Below, in pieces: positions 36,194-43,795 of a DNA stretch of 64,000 nt. The stretch comes from Rhodovibrionaceae bacterium (lineage in GTDB: Bacteria > Pseudomonadota > Alphaproteobacteria > Kiloniellales > DSM-21159). Every line of letters begins with the position of its first letter. Position 1 is the first letter of the stretch. The DNA lies in assembly GCA_028279885.1 (NCBI GenBank), contig JANQMX010000079.1, forward strand, positions 111,370 through 175,369, in the 5' to 3' direction. The translations under genes were made by a program, and so were the position numbers. A model generated the notes under the pieces. That model was not told the DNA's origin and did no database searches. It saw only the letters and a list, made by a program, of their open reading frames with translations.

Positions 36194-37366
36194 CTAGTCT
36201 CGCGACGCTTGTTCAGAGCGTCGACCGGCGCCTGCCTCCAACCAAAACGACCAGAGGATCCAAGCCATCGCCACCGCAATGGAGGTGGCAGCGAACCACT
36301 GCACAGCGGAGAAGGAATGCCACTCTATCAATATCCCCCCAACAAGGGGGCCTAACACGCTGCCCGCCAAGAGGACGCTGAGGAGCGCCATCTTCTGACG
36401 TCTCGTGCTGAGCTTAGACAACTGTGCCAGAATCGACGGTGCAGCTAAATTAAATGCCAGATCAAAAAGTAAAAACGCCAGCATTGCATACAACAATATC
36501 ATGTTGTCACTGATCACTCCCACCAAGAAAAACAATAGAAGCAACCCCACGACACCAATACCTCGATTTCCGCTCGGAAAGAGCGCGAGAATGCACGTCA
36601 TTATGAGGCCAACACCCAGCTTGGCGAAGGTTACCGAGTCAGCAATGGTCCCAATATCTCGTGTCTGCGTTGCCAGGAACTCCGACGCGTGGGCTAGGAA
36701 TCCGGACTGGCCAGCGAAGAACAGAAGCAAGACCGTCAGCCCAATCAGCCCTTGCCCAACGGTTGATACACCTTCCAAGGCTGGCGCGCTTGATAGCTTG
36801 AATTTCTGTGCCCTGCGGCCCGAAATGAGAAATATCCCAACTAAAATCAAAACGTAGATGTAACAGAGTACGCTATAAACGGCCTCTGGTTCGAGAATAC
36901 TCAATAATGCCGCTATTCCGCCCGAAATAATCAGCGCACCGGCAAGGCGAACCATGAACATCTGTTGCTTGTACTGCGACTCCGCCGCAGCAAGGGTGCC
37001 CATTTGCATATAGACACCACTACAGCACCCAATAACGAACCAGAGAACTGCAAGGAGCTGTATGCTGCTGACTTGCGTGCTGAGCAAAATGGCGACCACG
37101 TGAAGGGACACCGTCTTGGTCAGAAATGGCCAAGATACATCCTTGAAGGGACGTATTGCTTGAAATACGGACATGAAAAACAGCCCAAAAAGGGCGCTCG
37201 ACATCACGAAGCTGGCGCTCACTATGGAAAAAGCGGCTTCGCTCTGGAGTTGTAGTACGGACACCAGCAAAGTCGTTAAATGGAGCGGAATAGAGCCCAG
37301 GCTTGATAAGATGGCAACCTGAAACTCGGGCTTGCCCAATAGGGACACTAATGTAAATCTACTCAT
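36194..37366 (-). CDS. MFS-like transporter of the peptide island
   Basis: Integral membrane protein of 390 residues with 11-12 hydrophobic segments, for example LTTLLVSVLQLQ, LHVVAILLSTQVSSIQLLAV and GLTVLLLFFAG. It resembles major-facilitator exporters; there are no ATPase motifs. Its ATG overlaps the stop of the DUF6065-like gene (TAATG), so translation is coupled. Base composition and codon use are clearly more AT-rich than in flanking genes. By position it would export the product of the 60-residue peptide gene; that is inference. Confidence 0.75.
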   Translation of the reverse strand: MSRFTLVSLLGKPEFQVAILSSLGSIPLHLTTLLVSVLQLQSEAAFSIVSASFVMSSALFGLFFMSVFQAIRPFKDVSWPFLTKTVSLHVVAILLSTQVSSIQLLAVLWFVIGCCSGVYMQMGTLAAAESQYKQQMFMVRLAGALIISGGIAALLSILEPEAVYSVLCYIYVLILVGIFLISGRRAQKFKLSSAPALEGVSTVGQGLIGLTVLLLFFAGQSGFLAHASEFLATQTRDIGTIADSVTFAKLGVGLIMTCILALFPSGNRGIGVVGLLLLFFLVGVISDNMILLYAMLAFLLFDLAFNLAAPSILAQLSKLSTRRQKMALLSVLLAGSVLGPLVGGILIEWHSFSAVQWFAATSIAVAMAWILWSFWLEAGAGRRSEQASRD

Positions 37367-38094
37367 TACTTGCGTTTTCTGCGTGAAGAAGCGTAGCTGC
37401 CGGGCCTTCTCTCATCCCTGTTTTCAGTTTTCCGAAGTGTCCGGCCAACGCCATCCCAGTCGAAGGCGCTGTCTCCTGCATCAAAGTCGTCTATGGCCAT
37501 GCCCTGCGCTTCGGTGTTCGTGTAGCATGATCTTAGTATCGGCTGAATCTGAAACAGCGGTCTATCTTTTGAGATGAAGATCTCTCTGTCCGTAGAAAGA
37601 AGCTTGATGTTAATAAACAGGGGGCAAGGCCTGAATTGATCGGTCTCGACAAGGCCTTCGAAGCATGTGAAAGAGCTTCGGATATCATAATTCACGGGTG
37701 GCCTTATCAGAGTGCTCCAGTTTTTTTCTGTTTCTATAAAGTACCCAGACCATATTTGTAGAATGCCAGGAACAAAAAGCTCGGACAGAAAAGGAGGGTC
37801 GAGTTCGGATAATTCTTCCGGCGCGGCCTCTTGCCAATAGTCCCGGAAATCCTGTTCGAAATTGACCGACTTGACGGGGAACCATTGGCCGTCTTCGTGG
37901 AAGAAGATCTCTTTGCCATCAAACACGAGGCTTATGTCTTTTGGGGGGTAGACGTACCAGCCAAAGCTGGAGGCTGTCCGCATCGCCTCGCAAAACTGGA
38001 AGGCGCCGGCGGGAAGTGTGCCGGCGGCACTCTTCTCCGCTTTGCGAATGTCCGGCGCATGACGGTATGCTCTGTAACACTTAACAATAGTCAT
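37366..38094 (-). CDS. DUF6065-like protein of the peptide island
   Basis: Protein of 242 residues that I recognise, with moderate certainty, as DUF6065-like: an N-terminal YRAYRHAPDIRKAEKSA, the block SSFGWYVYPPKDISLVFDG, then LIRPPVNYD, FEGLVETDQFRPCPLFINIK and PLFQIQPILRSCY. No signal peptide or membrane segment. The C-terminus is a basic tail ending SSRRKRK. The family has no known function. It lies between the repeat peptide and a coupled transporter gene, so it is the only candidate peptide-modifying or peptide-handling enzyme in the island. It has no evident ribosome-binding site. Confidence 0.7.
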   Translation of the reverse strand: MTIVKCYRAYRHAPDIRKAEKSAAGTLPAGAFQFCEAMRTASSFGWYVYPPKDISLVFDGKEIFFHEDGQWFPVKSVNFEQDFRDYWQEAAPEELSELDPPFLSELFVPGILQIWSGYFIETEKNWSTLIRPPVNYDIRSSFTCFEGLVETDQFRPCPLFINIKLLSTDREIFISKDRPLFQIQPILRSCYTNTEAQGMAIDDFDAGDSAFDWDGVGRTLRKTENRDERRPGSYASSRRKRK

Positions 38095-38146
38095 GATCTA
38101 ATGGCGCGTTGAGGACTTTAAATTTTTGAATATAGCATAAAAGAAC

Positions 38147-38175
38147 GCTTGAGAAGCCGGGTTGGCTTCTCAAGC
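38147..38175. terminator. Attenuator-like hairpin between peptide gene and DUF6065 gene
   Basis: A perfect 12-bp stem, GCTTGAGAAGCC/GGCTTCTCAAGC, with a 5-base loop. On the minus strand it follows the peptide gene stop by 34 bases and is followed by GTTCTTTTATG, a short U-rich stretch. It would let the peptide gene be expressed above the downstream genes, as is common for peptide precursor operons. Confidence 0.7.
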
Positions 38176-38209
38176 AGAGTTCTGAGATTCTTTTTTCCCT
38201 AATTAGATT

Positions 38210-38392
38210 TTAGATGCGGATAGGCGCGTGACCGCCACCCATCTCGGACTTCGCTTGCGGTCTAACCGATACCATGATCCGCATGGGGGCGTGGCCGCCA
38301 CCCATCTCAGATTTCGCTTGCGGTTTAACAGAAGTGAGTGTTTGGGTGTGGTCAGTATTACGAGCTTTGTCTTCGAATTTTTCTTTTGGCAT
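38210..38392 (-). CDS. Two-unit repeat peptide, candidate RiPP-like precursor
   Basis: A 60-residue peptide with an ATG nine bases after GGGAG. Residues 1-20 (MPKEKFEDKARNTDHTQTLT) form a charged leader-like part. Residues 21-39 and 42-60 are near-identical units: SVKPQAKSEMGGGHAPMRI and SVRPQAKSEMGGGHAPIRI, joined by Met-Val, the second ending at the stop. Across 19 codons the units differ at nine: seven silent, two conservative (Lys/Arg and Met/Ile). That pattern shows selection on the amino-acid sequence, so the frame is real. There are no cysteines; the units carry Met, His, Glu and a GGGHAP turn. Followed by a hairpin, a DUF6065-like gene and a transporter. I know no matching family. Confidence 0.8.
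   Translation of the reverse strand: MPKEKFEDKARNTDHTQTLTSVKPQAKSEMGGGHAPMRIMVSVRPQAKSEMGGGHAPIRI
38213..38332 (-). repeat. Tandem 63-base repeat encoding two copies of the peptide unit
   Basis: Two in-frame copies (38276-38332 and 38213-38269) of a 57-base unit, 63 bases apart. Nearly all differences fall on third codon positions, so the similarity is maintained at protein level rather than being a recent DNA duplication. Confidence 0.85.
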
Positions 38393-38440
38393 AAGGAAAG
38401 TCTCCCATTTTTTGTTTCAAGAGGTTGGCCTCTAGTTTCA

Positions 38441-38458
38441 CTGTCGCACAAGCGACAG
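38441..38458. promoter_or_regulatory. Hairpin in the 5' leader of the peptide gene
   Basis: CTGTCGC-ACAA-GCGACAG, a perfect 7-bp stem, between the predicted promoter and the peptide gene start. It could be an RNA hairpin or a protein-binding palindrome. Confidence 0.45.
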
Positions 38459-38463
38459 CCGTG

Positions 38464-38499
38464 AATGAGTATCATTGGCATTAAATGTGATCCAGACAA
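38464..38499 (-). promoter_or_regulatory. Predicted promoter of the peptide gene with Fur-box-like palindrome
   Basis: Minus strand -35 TTGTCT (38494-38499), 17-base spacer, -10 AATGAT (38471-38476). The -10 is part of AATGAGTATCATT (38464-38476), a palindrome with 5-base arms. The surrounding 19 bases (38461-38479) match the classical Fur box at about 13 of 19 positions, suggesting metal-responsive repression. Both calls are by eye. Confidence 0.45.
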
Positions 38500-38539
38500 T
38501 TCGAGCGAGATCACAAACTTATAACTTCAGAGCGAGGTT

Positions 38540-39064
38540 GCGTTCGCGATCGATGCCAGGTGCGGCTGGCCGGTTGAGTTGGCCCGCTGCTGGCTCGACA
38601 TCGGCCCGAGCGCGACGTCTTTTCACGGCATCGGGCAAAGCTCTGAAACGGAAGCCGCCGGCGGTGCACTGAAGCGTGTCGTTCGATCGAGCCGTACAGA
38701 AATGCCCGGCTCGTGTCGCCGGCCAAGTTCCCCAGTTCACTTCGTTCTTTGCGTGCTTTCGATCGTCCAACGCGCGCTTTTCGTCTTGGTCTCGAGCTTG
38801 GAAGACGGCCACCGCTTGCCCACGCGATTGCGTTTGTCCGGTTCTAGTCCGGCAAAGAAAAGTCCCAGAGTCCGGGCCACAGAGGCCCAGCAAACCAAAC
38901 GATTAACGGACCCTTCGTGGTGGCTTGCCGCTCAGCTCACGCATGGCTGACGCGCCTGCGGCACGGTGTGGCCGAAACAAAGCAGCGATTGCTCGGTGCC
39001 TGCAAACCGATCGTCCAAGTCTCGGCGAGGGAGCGGGTGCGGCAATAAATAAAGGAAAGCAGGA
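38540..39064. other. Intergenic region without a convincing gene
   Basis: About 520 bases between the peptide island and the haem peroxidase. Overlapping open frames exist on both strands, but none has a protein-like composition or ribosome-binding site. The ribosome-binding site of the peroxidase, AGGAAAGCAGG, closes it. It may be a decayed gene or repeated element. Confidence 0.45.
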
Positions 39065-40867
39065 ATGTTGTTTCAACTGGGACATGGGCACTGTGTCGTG
39101 GCGCACTCCAATCAGGAAGCGCGTCCTGACGGTACAACGCTCGCCGCCGTCCGTGGGCGCAATGGCAATGCCAAGCGTGGGGCGCCGCCGCCGGACTTCG
39201 GGGCCTTCGGATACTATTTCCGCGATGCGCCGGAGGCTTTTCCCGGCAAGAATACGACCAGGGCATTGGATGCGCTGGGCGACGCCATGGCCGAGCCGCC
39301 AGAGGCTGCACGGCCGGACTCACGCATTCCGGTCATCTTCACCTATCTCGGTCAGTTCATCGACCATGACATCAGCGCTGGGACGGACCGCGACGCCGGC
39401 CTGTCAATGATCGACGGCGACGACATTGCGCCGGCGCCGCGCGAGCTGGTGATGCGCGACCGCCTCAACTTGCGGGCTGGTGCGCTCAGGCTCGATAGCC
39501 TCTATGGCGACAGCCCGGATCAGGAACCTTTCAGCCGCAAGCTCGCTTCCTTGCTGCGCGATCCCGACGCGCGGGCCAAGATGTGGCTCGGTGAGCTCGT
39601 CGATACCGGTCGTGGTCGGGTGCCGCTACCGGAGGACGGAAGCGGTGACTTGCTGCGCCTTGGACGCTTGCTGGAAGAACCAAACAAGCAGCTCGACGAG
39701 GCCGAGATCCGAGCCCTCCCCGAGCCGTTTCGGCGAGACTTCATCAATCAGGATGGTAGCATCCGCACGCAGCGGGCGATGATCGGCGATGCCCGCAATG
39801 ATGAGAACCTCATTCTTGCGCAGCTGCATCTCGCCTTCCTGCGATTTCACAATCGAGTGGTCGATGCGGCGAGCAACGCCGGCGGGCCGCACCGCGAGGG
39901 CGACGACGCGGTCTACAACTGGGCCCGTCAGCTTGTGCGCTGGCACTATCAGTGGCTCGTGCTCAATGCCTATCTGCCGAAGGTCTGCGATCAGTCGGTG
40001 GTTGCCGATGTGTTGGGCCAGGGCGCACCGCTCTACTCCAAATTCTATGGTGACCAAATGGCGAGAGCGGCGAACGCGTTGCCGCCGGGCCACATGCCGC
40101 TGCCGCTCGAGTTCTCTGCCGCCGCCTTCCGCTTCGGTCACTCCATGGTGCGGGCGTCTTATGACTGGAACCGCTATTTCGGCCGGCCGGCGAACAGCGA
40201 GGGCTTGCGTGATACTCGCGCGGACCTGGAGCAGCTCTTTGCCTACACAGGGAACGGGGCACGGCCCATGCCCGCGCCGGAAGGTGGCTCGCACCCTGGC
40301 TTGCCGGGTCACTGGGCACCGGAGTGGGAGCGTCTGGTCGATGTCCACGTCGTCTTGCGCGATCGGGCGACGCGGCGCATCGACACCTTGCTGGCCCCAC
40401 CGTTGACCGACATGTCCAACGCGCCGACCGATGCCGGTGGCCTGTTCCGTCGACTCGCCCAGCGCAACCTGCGTCGCGGTTACCGACTCAACATCCCCAG
40501 CGCACAGGATTGTATCGCAGGGATCTATGCCCAGACTGGCGCGGCGATCGACACCCTGGGCGCCGACGAGTTGACCTCCGGCCCGACCGGAGAGGCGGTG
40601 CGGGAGGGTGGTTTTGTCACGCGGACACCGCTCTGGTTCTACATCCTGAAGGAAGCCGAGATCTGTGCCGATGGCCAACACCTTGGTCCGCTCGGCAGCC
40701 GGCTGGTGGCCGAGACTTTGGCCGGTCTCGTGATCAACGACAAGACCTCCTATTGGAACCAGATCGGCTCCGACGCCGGCCGCTGGCATCCGCGCGACGC
40801 GGTAACCGCGGGCGAGCGTATCGTCGACAGCATGGCCGCGCTGCTGCGCGCCGCGCGTGTCCTGTAA
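39065..40867 (+). CDS. Animal-type haem peroxidase
   Basis: Bacterial member of the peroxidase-cyclooxygenase superfamily, 600 residues. The distal site is FTYLGQFIDHDIS with His101; the conserved block GDARNDENLILAQLHLAFLRFHN and the proximal site FRFGHSMVRASYDWN complete the haem pocket. No classical signal peptide is seen. Such enzymes oxidise halides or phenols with peroxide. It heads a plus-strand series of genes that includes peptidoglycan-active proteins. It is a second possible oxidative halogenating enzyme in the window beside the vanadium-type protein. Confidence 0.92.
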   Translation: MLFQLGHGHCVVAHSNQEARPDGTTLAAVRGRNGNAKRGAPPPDFGAFGYYFRDAPEAFPGKNTTRALDALGDAMAEPPEAARPDSRIPVIFTYLGQFIDHDISAGTDRDAGLSMIDGDDIAPAPRELVMRDRLNLRAGALRLDSLYGDSPDQEPFSRKLASLLRDPDARAKMWLGELVDTGRGRVPLPEDGSGDLLRLGRLLEEPNKQLDEAEIRALPEPFRRDFINQDGSIRTQRAMIGDARNDENLILAQLHLAFLRFHNRVVDAASNAGGPHREGDDAVYNWARQLVRWHYQWLVLNAYLPKVCDQSVVADVLGQGAPLYSKFYGDQMARAANALPPGHMPLPLEFSAAAFRFGHSMVRASYDWNRYFGRPANSEGLRDTRADLEQLFAYTGNGARPMPAPEGGSHPGLPGHWAPEWERLVDVHVVLRDRATRRIDTLLAPPLTDMSNAPTDAGGLFRRLAQRNLRRGYRLNIPSAQDCIAGIYAQTGAAIDTLGADELTSGPTGEAVREGGFVTRTPLWFYILKEAEICADGQHLGPLGSRLVAETLAGLVINDKTSYWNQIGSDAGRWHPRDAVTAGERIVDSMAALLRAARVL

Positions 40868-41352
40868 CAGTTCGGTCGACCCGAGAGAAACGAAGGGACC
40901 ATGATGCCCGCCGCATACTGCGATCTGACACACCACTGGAAACTGCTGCAAAGCCGCGTGTTGGCTCGGCCGTTGCGGCACGCGGATTCCGCGCTCTTGG
41001 GGGTTGCGCGGGACGGGACTGCGCAGGGGTGGGGCAGTGTCAGAGGGGCTTGCGTGCGGGGCGCTTGTACGCCGGGGGACCATGCGCAGATCAGCTGTGC
41101 ATGGAGGCGTCAAGCTGCCTCGCCGCAGCCTCGCACCAGGCGGCACGTCCGAGGGCTGCATCGCCTCGGAAAGCCTGGTGGGGAATCGGTTTTCACAGGT
41201 GCCTCCCTGAAACTGGCTGCGTGCGTGTCGGAGGTTTCCTCCAGCGCCATCGGCACGGCGCAGCCGCTTTTTTTCAGGAGTGCTCCTTCGCTGTCGCCAG
41301 TCTTGGGGAAGGGCGGGTTGCGCAGCGTTGCAGTGGATCGAAGGAGGGAGTC
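40868..41352. other. Intergenic region with a doubtful small open frame
   Basis: A ribosome-binding-like GAAGGGA precedes tandem ATGs at 40901/40904, opening MMPAAYCDLTHHWKLLQ in a frame that runs to 41362. The later residues look random, rich in Arg, Gly and Ser, and overlap the next gene. It may be a degraded gene or leader. Nothing else is seen until the AAGGAGGGAG before 41353. Confidence 0.35.
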
Positions 41353-41709
41353 ATGGATATAGCTTACTGGGTCACGCTGATCCTGCTGGGTGGCTACCTC
41401 GGCAGCCTTGGCCAAAGCCTGCGCATCGTCGTCGGGTTGAAGAAGGCGAAAAGGACAGCCGTGCAATTGAACCTGCCGCTCAAGGCCGTTCTGGATGGGC
41501 GCCTGCTGCTTCGCAGCCTGATGACTGGTTTTGCCAGCGGGGCATTGACCCTGCTCGCGCTTCGAGATGAGGGTCTGAATGACGCCTTGGGGCGCGTAGA
41601 ACTGTCGTCCGGCCTTATGATGGCTGCCATTGTTGCCGGCTACGTTGGCGCAGATCTCTTCGAAGGACTTTTGAAGCGGCCGCCGACGCTCCGCGTGGCC
41701 TCGCACTAA
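41353..41709 (+). CDS. Small hypothetical membrane protein
   Basis: Protein of 118 residues with an excellent ribosome-binding site (AAGGAGGGAG) two bases before the ATG. It begins MDIAYWVTLILLGGYLGSLGQ, a membrane segment; two further hydrophobic segments are SLMTGFASGALTLLAL and GLMMAAIVAGYVGADLFEG, with a basic loop (VGLKKAKRTA) between. The same frame is open far upstream, but that part lies across the peroxidase gene and is not coding. No family is recognised. It may belong with the hydrolase cluster downstream. Confidence 0.75.
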   Translation: MDIAYWVTLILLGGYLGSLGQSLRIVVGLKKAKRTAVQLNLPLKAVLDGRLLLRSLMTGFASGALTLLALRDEGLNDALGRVELSSGLMMAAIVAGYVGADLFEGLLKRPPTLRVASH

Positions 41710-41940
41710 CGCGTTCGTCGAGCATTCAAGCATGCTGGTCGCAGGCCGGCAGCGTCACGACAATATCCCTATAGTACGGTTCGGAATGGTAGTATCGTGC
41801 CGTTTTCCCGTTTGACTCACGTTGGTTTCGAGAGTGTTGCGGCAGCTTTCTGCCGGAAGGGTGCAGCTTGAAAGGCGCCGCCGGCCGAAAGGTCGTAGGG
41901 GTGTGCGGCGGGCGCTACGAATTGGGAAGGAGCTAGGGAC

Positions 41941-43044
41941 ATGGCCCGAAAGGTCGAGGTCTATTTTGCCTGCAATCGCGAGCCTTTAGGCAAGGAAGCG
42001 CCTTGGTATGGGCAAAAATTCCATCCCGACGGCTCCGAATGCTACCGGGTCGGCAAGGGCCAGGTTGAGGCCACCGGCGCAGGTGAAGAGGCCGAATACG
42101 TTCTCAAGACAGTCAACACCTTTCCCGAGAAACCCGGGCCCGGTGGCGATGACCGTGGCGCAAAGCTCGGCTCGGCGCGTCTGTTCACTGAGATCAAGAC
42201 GCGCATGCGCAAGGAGGAGCGGGATCTCGTGATTCTTCTCCACGGGTACGCCTCAGAGTTCTCCACGGCATTGGAGCGCGCCGCTGAGCTGACCGAGAAG
42301 TATACGGTGCTGGGCAAAGACTCAGCCGAGCGCCCGCCACTCGTGCTCGCCTTCTCCTGGCCGGCCAATGGAGAAACGGTGCCCTTCGCGTCTTATGTCA
42401 GTGATCGGCAGGATGCCGCCAAGTCCGGCCAGGCGATCGCCCGCTTCTTTTTCCGGCTCTGCGACTTCTTCCTGGAGGAAGCGCGAGCCAGCCGCGCGGC
42501 AGGCAGCGCCAAGAAACGGGCGGAACATGAGCCCTGTCCGAACCGCCTGCATCTTCTCGCCCACTCCATGGGCAACTGGGCGTTGCGCAATGCAGTGCAG
42601 TCCATCATCGAGCGGCGGGGTACAGATCGCCTGCCGGCCGTCTTCGACAACATATTCCTGATGGCGGCTGATGAGGACGAGGATGCGATGCAAGACCAGC
42701 TCAAACTTGGACTGCTGCCGCGTCTCGGCAATGCGGTGCACATTTATCACAGCAAGGACGATCTGGCACTGGTGATCAGCGACGTTACCAAGCTAAACCC
42801 GGACCGCCTCGGCCATAACGGTCCGGTGGAGATGGGGCGCACGGACGAGAAGGTGGTGGCAGTCGACTGCCGCCATGTGGATCGGACAGAGATCGCCCAC
42901 GCCAACCATCAATACTACCGCCTGCGTTCTGAGGTAATCGCTGATGTGCGCTCCGTGCTGGCCGGCCTCAGAGCCGAAGAGGTGCCGGGGCGCACGCAGC
43001 TCACGCACCCGCGCCGCTACTTGATTGCGGTGCCGGGGGCTTAG
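41941..43044 (+). CDS. Alpha/beta hydrolase, DUF900-like
   Basis: Protein of 367 residues with a lipase-like fold. The strand-loop before the oxyanion hole is DLVILLHGYASEF; the nucleophile elbow is LLAHSMGNWALRNAVQ; a later Asp is in HIYHSKDDLALVIS and a His in HANHQYYR. The pattern fits DUF900, a group of alpha/beta hydrolases of unknown function. No signal peptide. It has its own start after GGAAGGAGC and heads a run of four genes with peptidoglycan-related members. Confidence 0.83.
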   Translation: MARKVEVYFACNREPLGKEAPWYGQKFHPDGSECYRVGKGQVEATGAGEEAEYVLKTVNTFPEKPGPGGDDRGAKLGSARLFTEIKTRMRKEERDLVILLHGYASEFSTALERAAELTEKYTVLGKDSAERPPLVLAFSWPANGETVPFASYVSDRQDAAKSGQAIARFFFRLCDFFLEEARASRAAGSAKKRAEHEPCPNRLHLLAHSMGNWALRNAVQSIIERRGTDRLPAVFDNIFLMAADEDEDAMQDQLKLGLLPRLGNAVHIYHSKDDLALVISDVTKLNPDRLGHNGPVEMGRTDEKVVAVDCRHVDRTEIAHANHQYYRLRSEVIADVRSVLAGLRAEEVPGRTQLTHPRRYLIAVPGA

Positions 43045-43094
43045 AGTAGGAAAGTCGGAGTAGAGGCAGGAGGCCTGCGAAAGGAGCTCTGCCG

Positions 43095-43742
43095 ATGAAC
43101 GCAACGGATGCGCTGCCTGCCTTCGGGCGTCTTACTTTCGATGCGGAGGGACAAGAAGGCGGCCCCTTTCACAGCCGTTGCCTGCACGTGCCAAGTGAGG
43201 GTTCTGGCCTCACTCTGGGTCGTGGCTATGACATGAAGCGCCGCAGCAAGGCTGAGGTGCGCGACGATCTGCTGGCTGCCGGAGTGGCGCCCCAAGCGGC
43301 GCAATTGATCTCGCAGGCCGCCGGCCTCAGTGGTGCCGAGGCCGAGGAGTTTGTTGCCGAGAATGACTTGGAGGATTTTGAGATCTCGCTGGCTGGGCAG
43401 GTCAGTCTGTTCGAAGCGACGTACCGGGAACTGGCGGCCGACACACGACGTCTCGCGACCAAGCCCGATGTGACGCGCCGTTTTGGTGCCACCGATTGGG
43501 AGGGGCTCGATCCGGCCATCCGAGAGTTGCTGATCGATCTGCGTTTTCGTGGCGACTACACGCCCGCGAGCCGGCGTTTTTTGCAGCCGCACGTGGCGGC
43601 CAATGATCTTGCTGGTCTTAGCCTTGAGATCGCCGACCGCGAGCGTTGGTCAACTGTACCTGAGGATCGTTTCGAGCGTCGGCGTCGCTTTTGCGAAGAC
43701 GCGTTGGTCGCTTCAAGGCTGGACGTAACCCGGACGGCTTAG
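43095..43742 (+). CDS. Pesticin/T4-lysozyme-like muramidase
   Basis: Protein of 215 residues with the start AAAGGAGCTCTGCCG-ATG. The N-terminal part FDAEGQEGGPFHSRC and EGSGLTLGRGYDMKRRS recalls the catalytic domain of pesticin-type lysozymes, where a Glu near the N-terminus and a Thr in a GLTxGxGYDM segment form the active site. RELLIDLRFRGDYTP is also typical of that fold. It would cut peptidoglycan. No signal peptide is present, so export would need another route or it acts as an effector. The assignment is by motif and is moderately sure. Confidence 0.7.
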   Translation: MNATDALPAFGRLTFDAEGQEGGPFHSRCLHVPSEGSGLTLGRGYDMKRRSKAEVRDDLLAAGVAPQAAQLISQAAGLSGAEAEEFVAENDLEDFEISLAGQVSLFEATYRELAADTRRLATKPDVTRRFGATDWEGLDPAIRELLIDLRFRGDYTPASRRFLQPHVAANDLAGLSLEIADRERWSTVPEDRFERRRRFCEDALVASRLDVTRTA

Positions 43743-43795
43743 CCGGACTGCGGTCTCGCCAGCGCTTGGAGCCTTGTCAGGGAAGGGGGCTCATC

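Noticed and set aside
38203..38514. 103-codon frame overlapping the repeat peptide
   Set aside because: Its reading frame gives unlike amino acids in the two repeat copies, while the other frame conserves them; third-position changes support only the 60-residue frame.
40901..41362. 153-codon frame after the peroxidase
   Set aside because: A plausible start, but the later residues look random and it overlaps the well-supported gene at 41353; left as doubtful.
40324..41709. A 461-codon frame running from inside the peroxidase gene to 41709
   Set aside because: Only the last 118 codons, after AAGGAGGGAG at 41341, are protein-like; the rest lies over the peroxidase gene.
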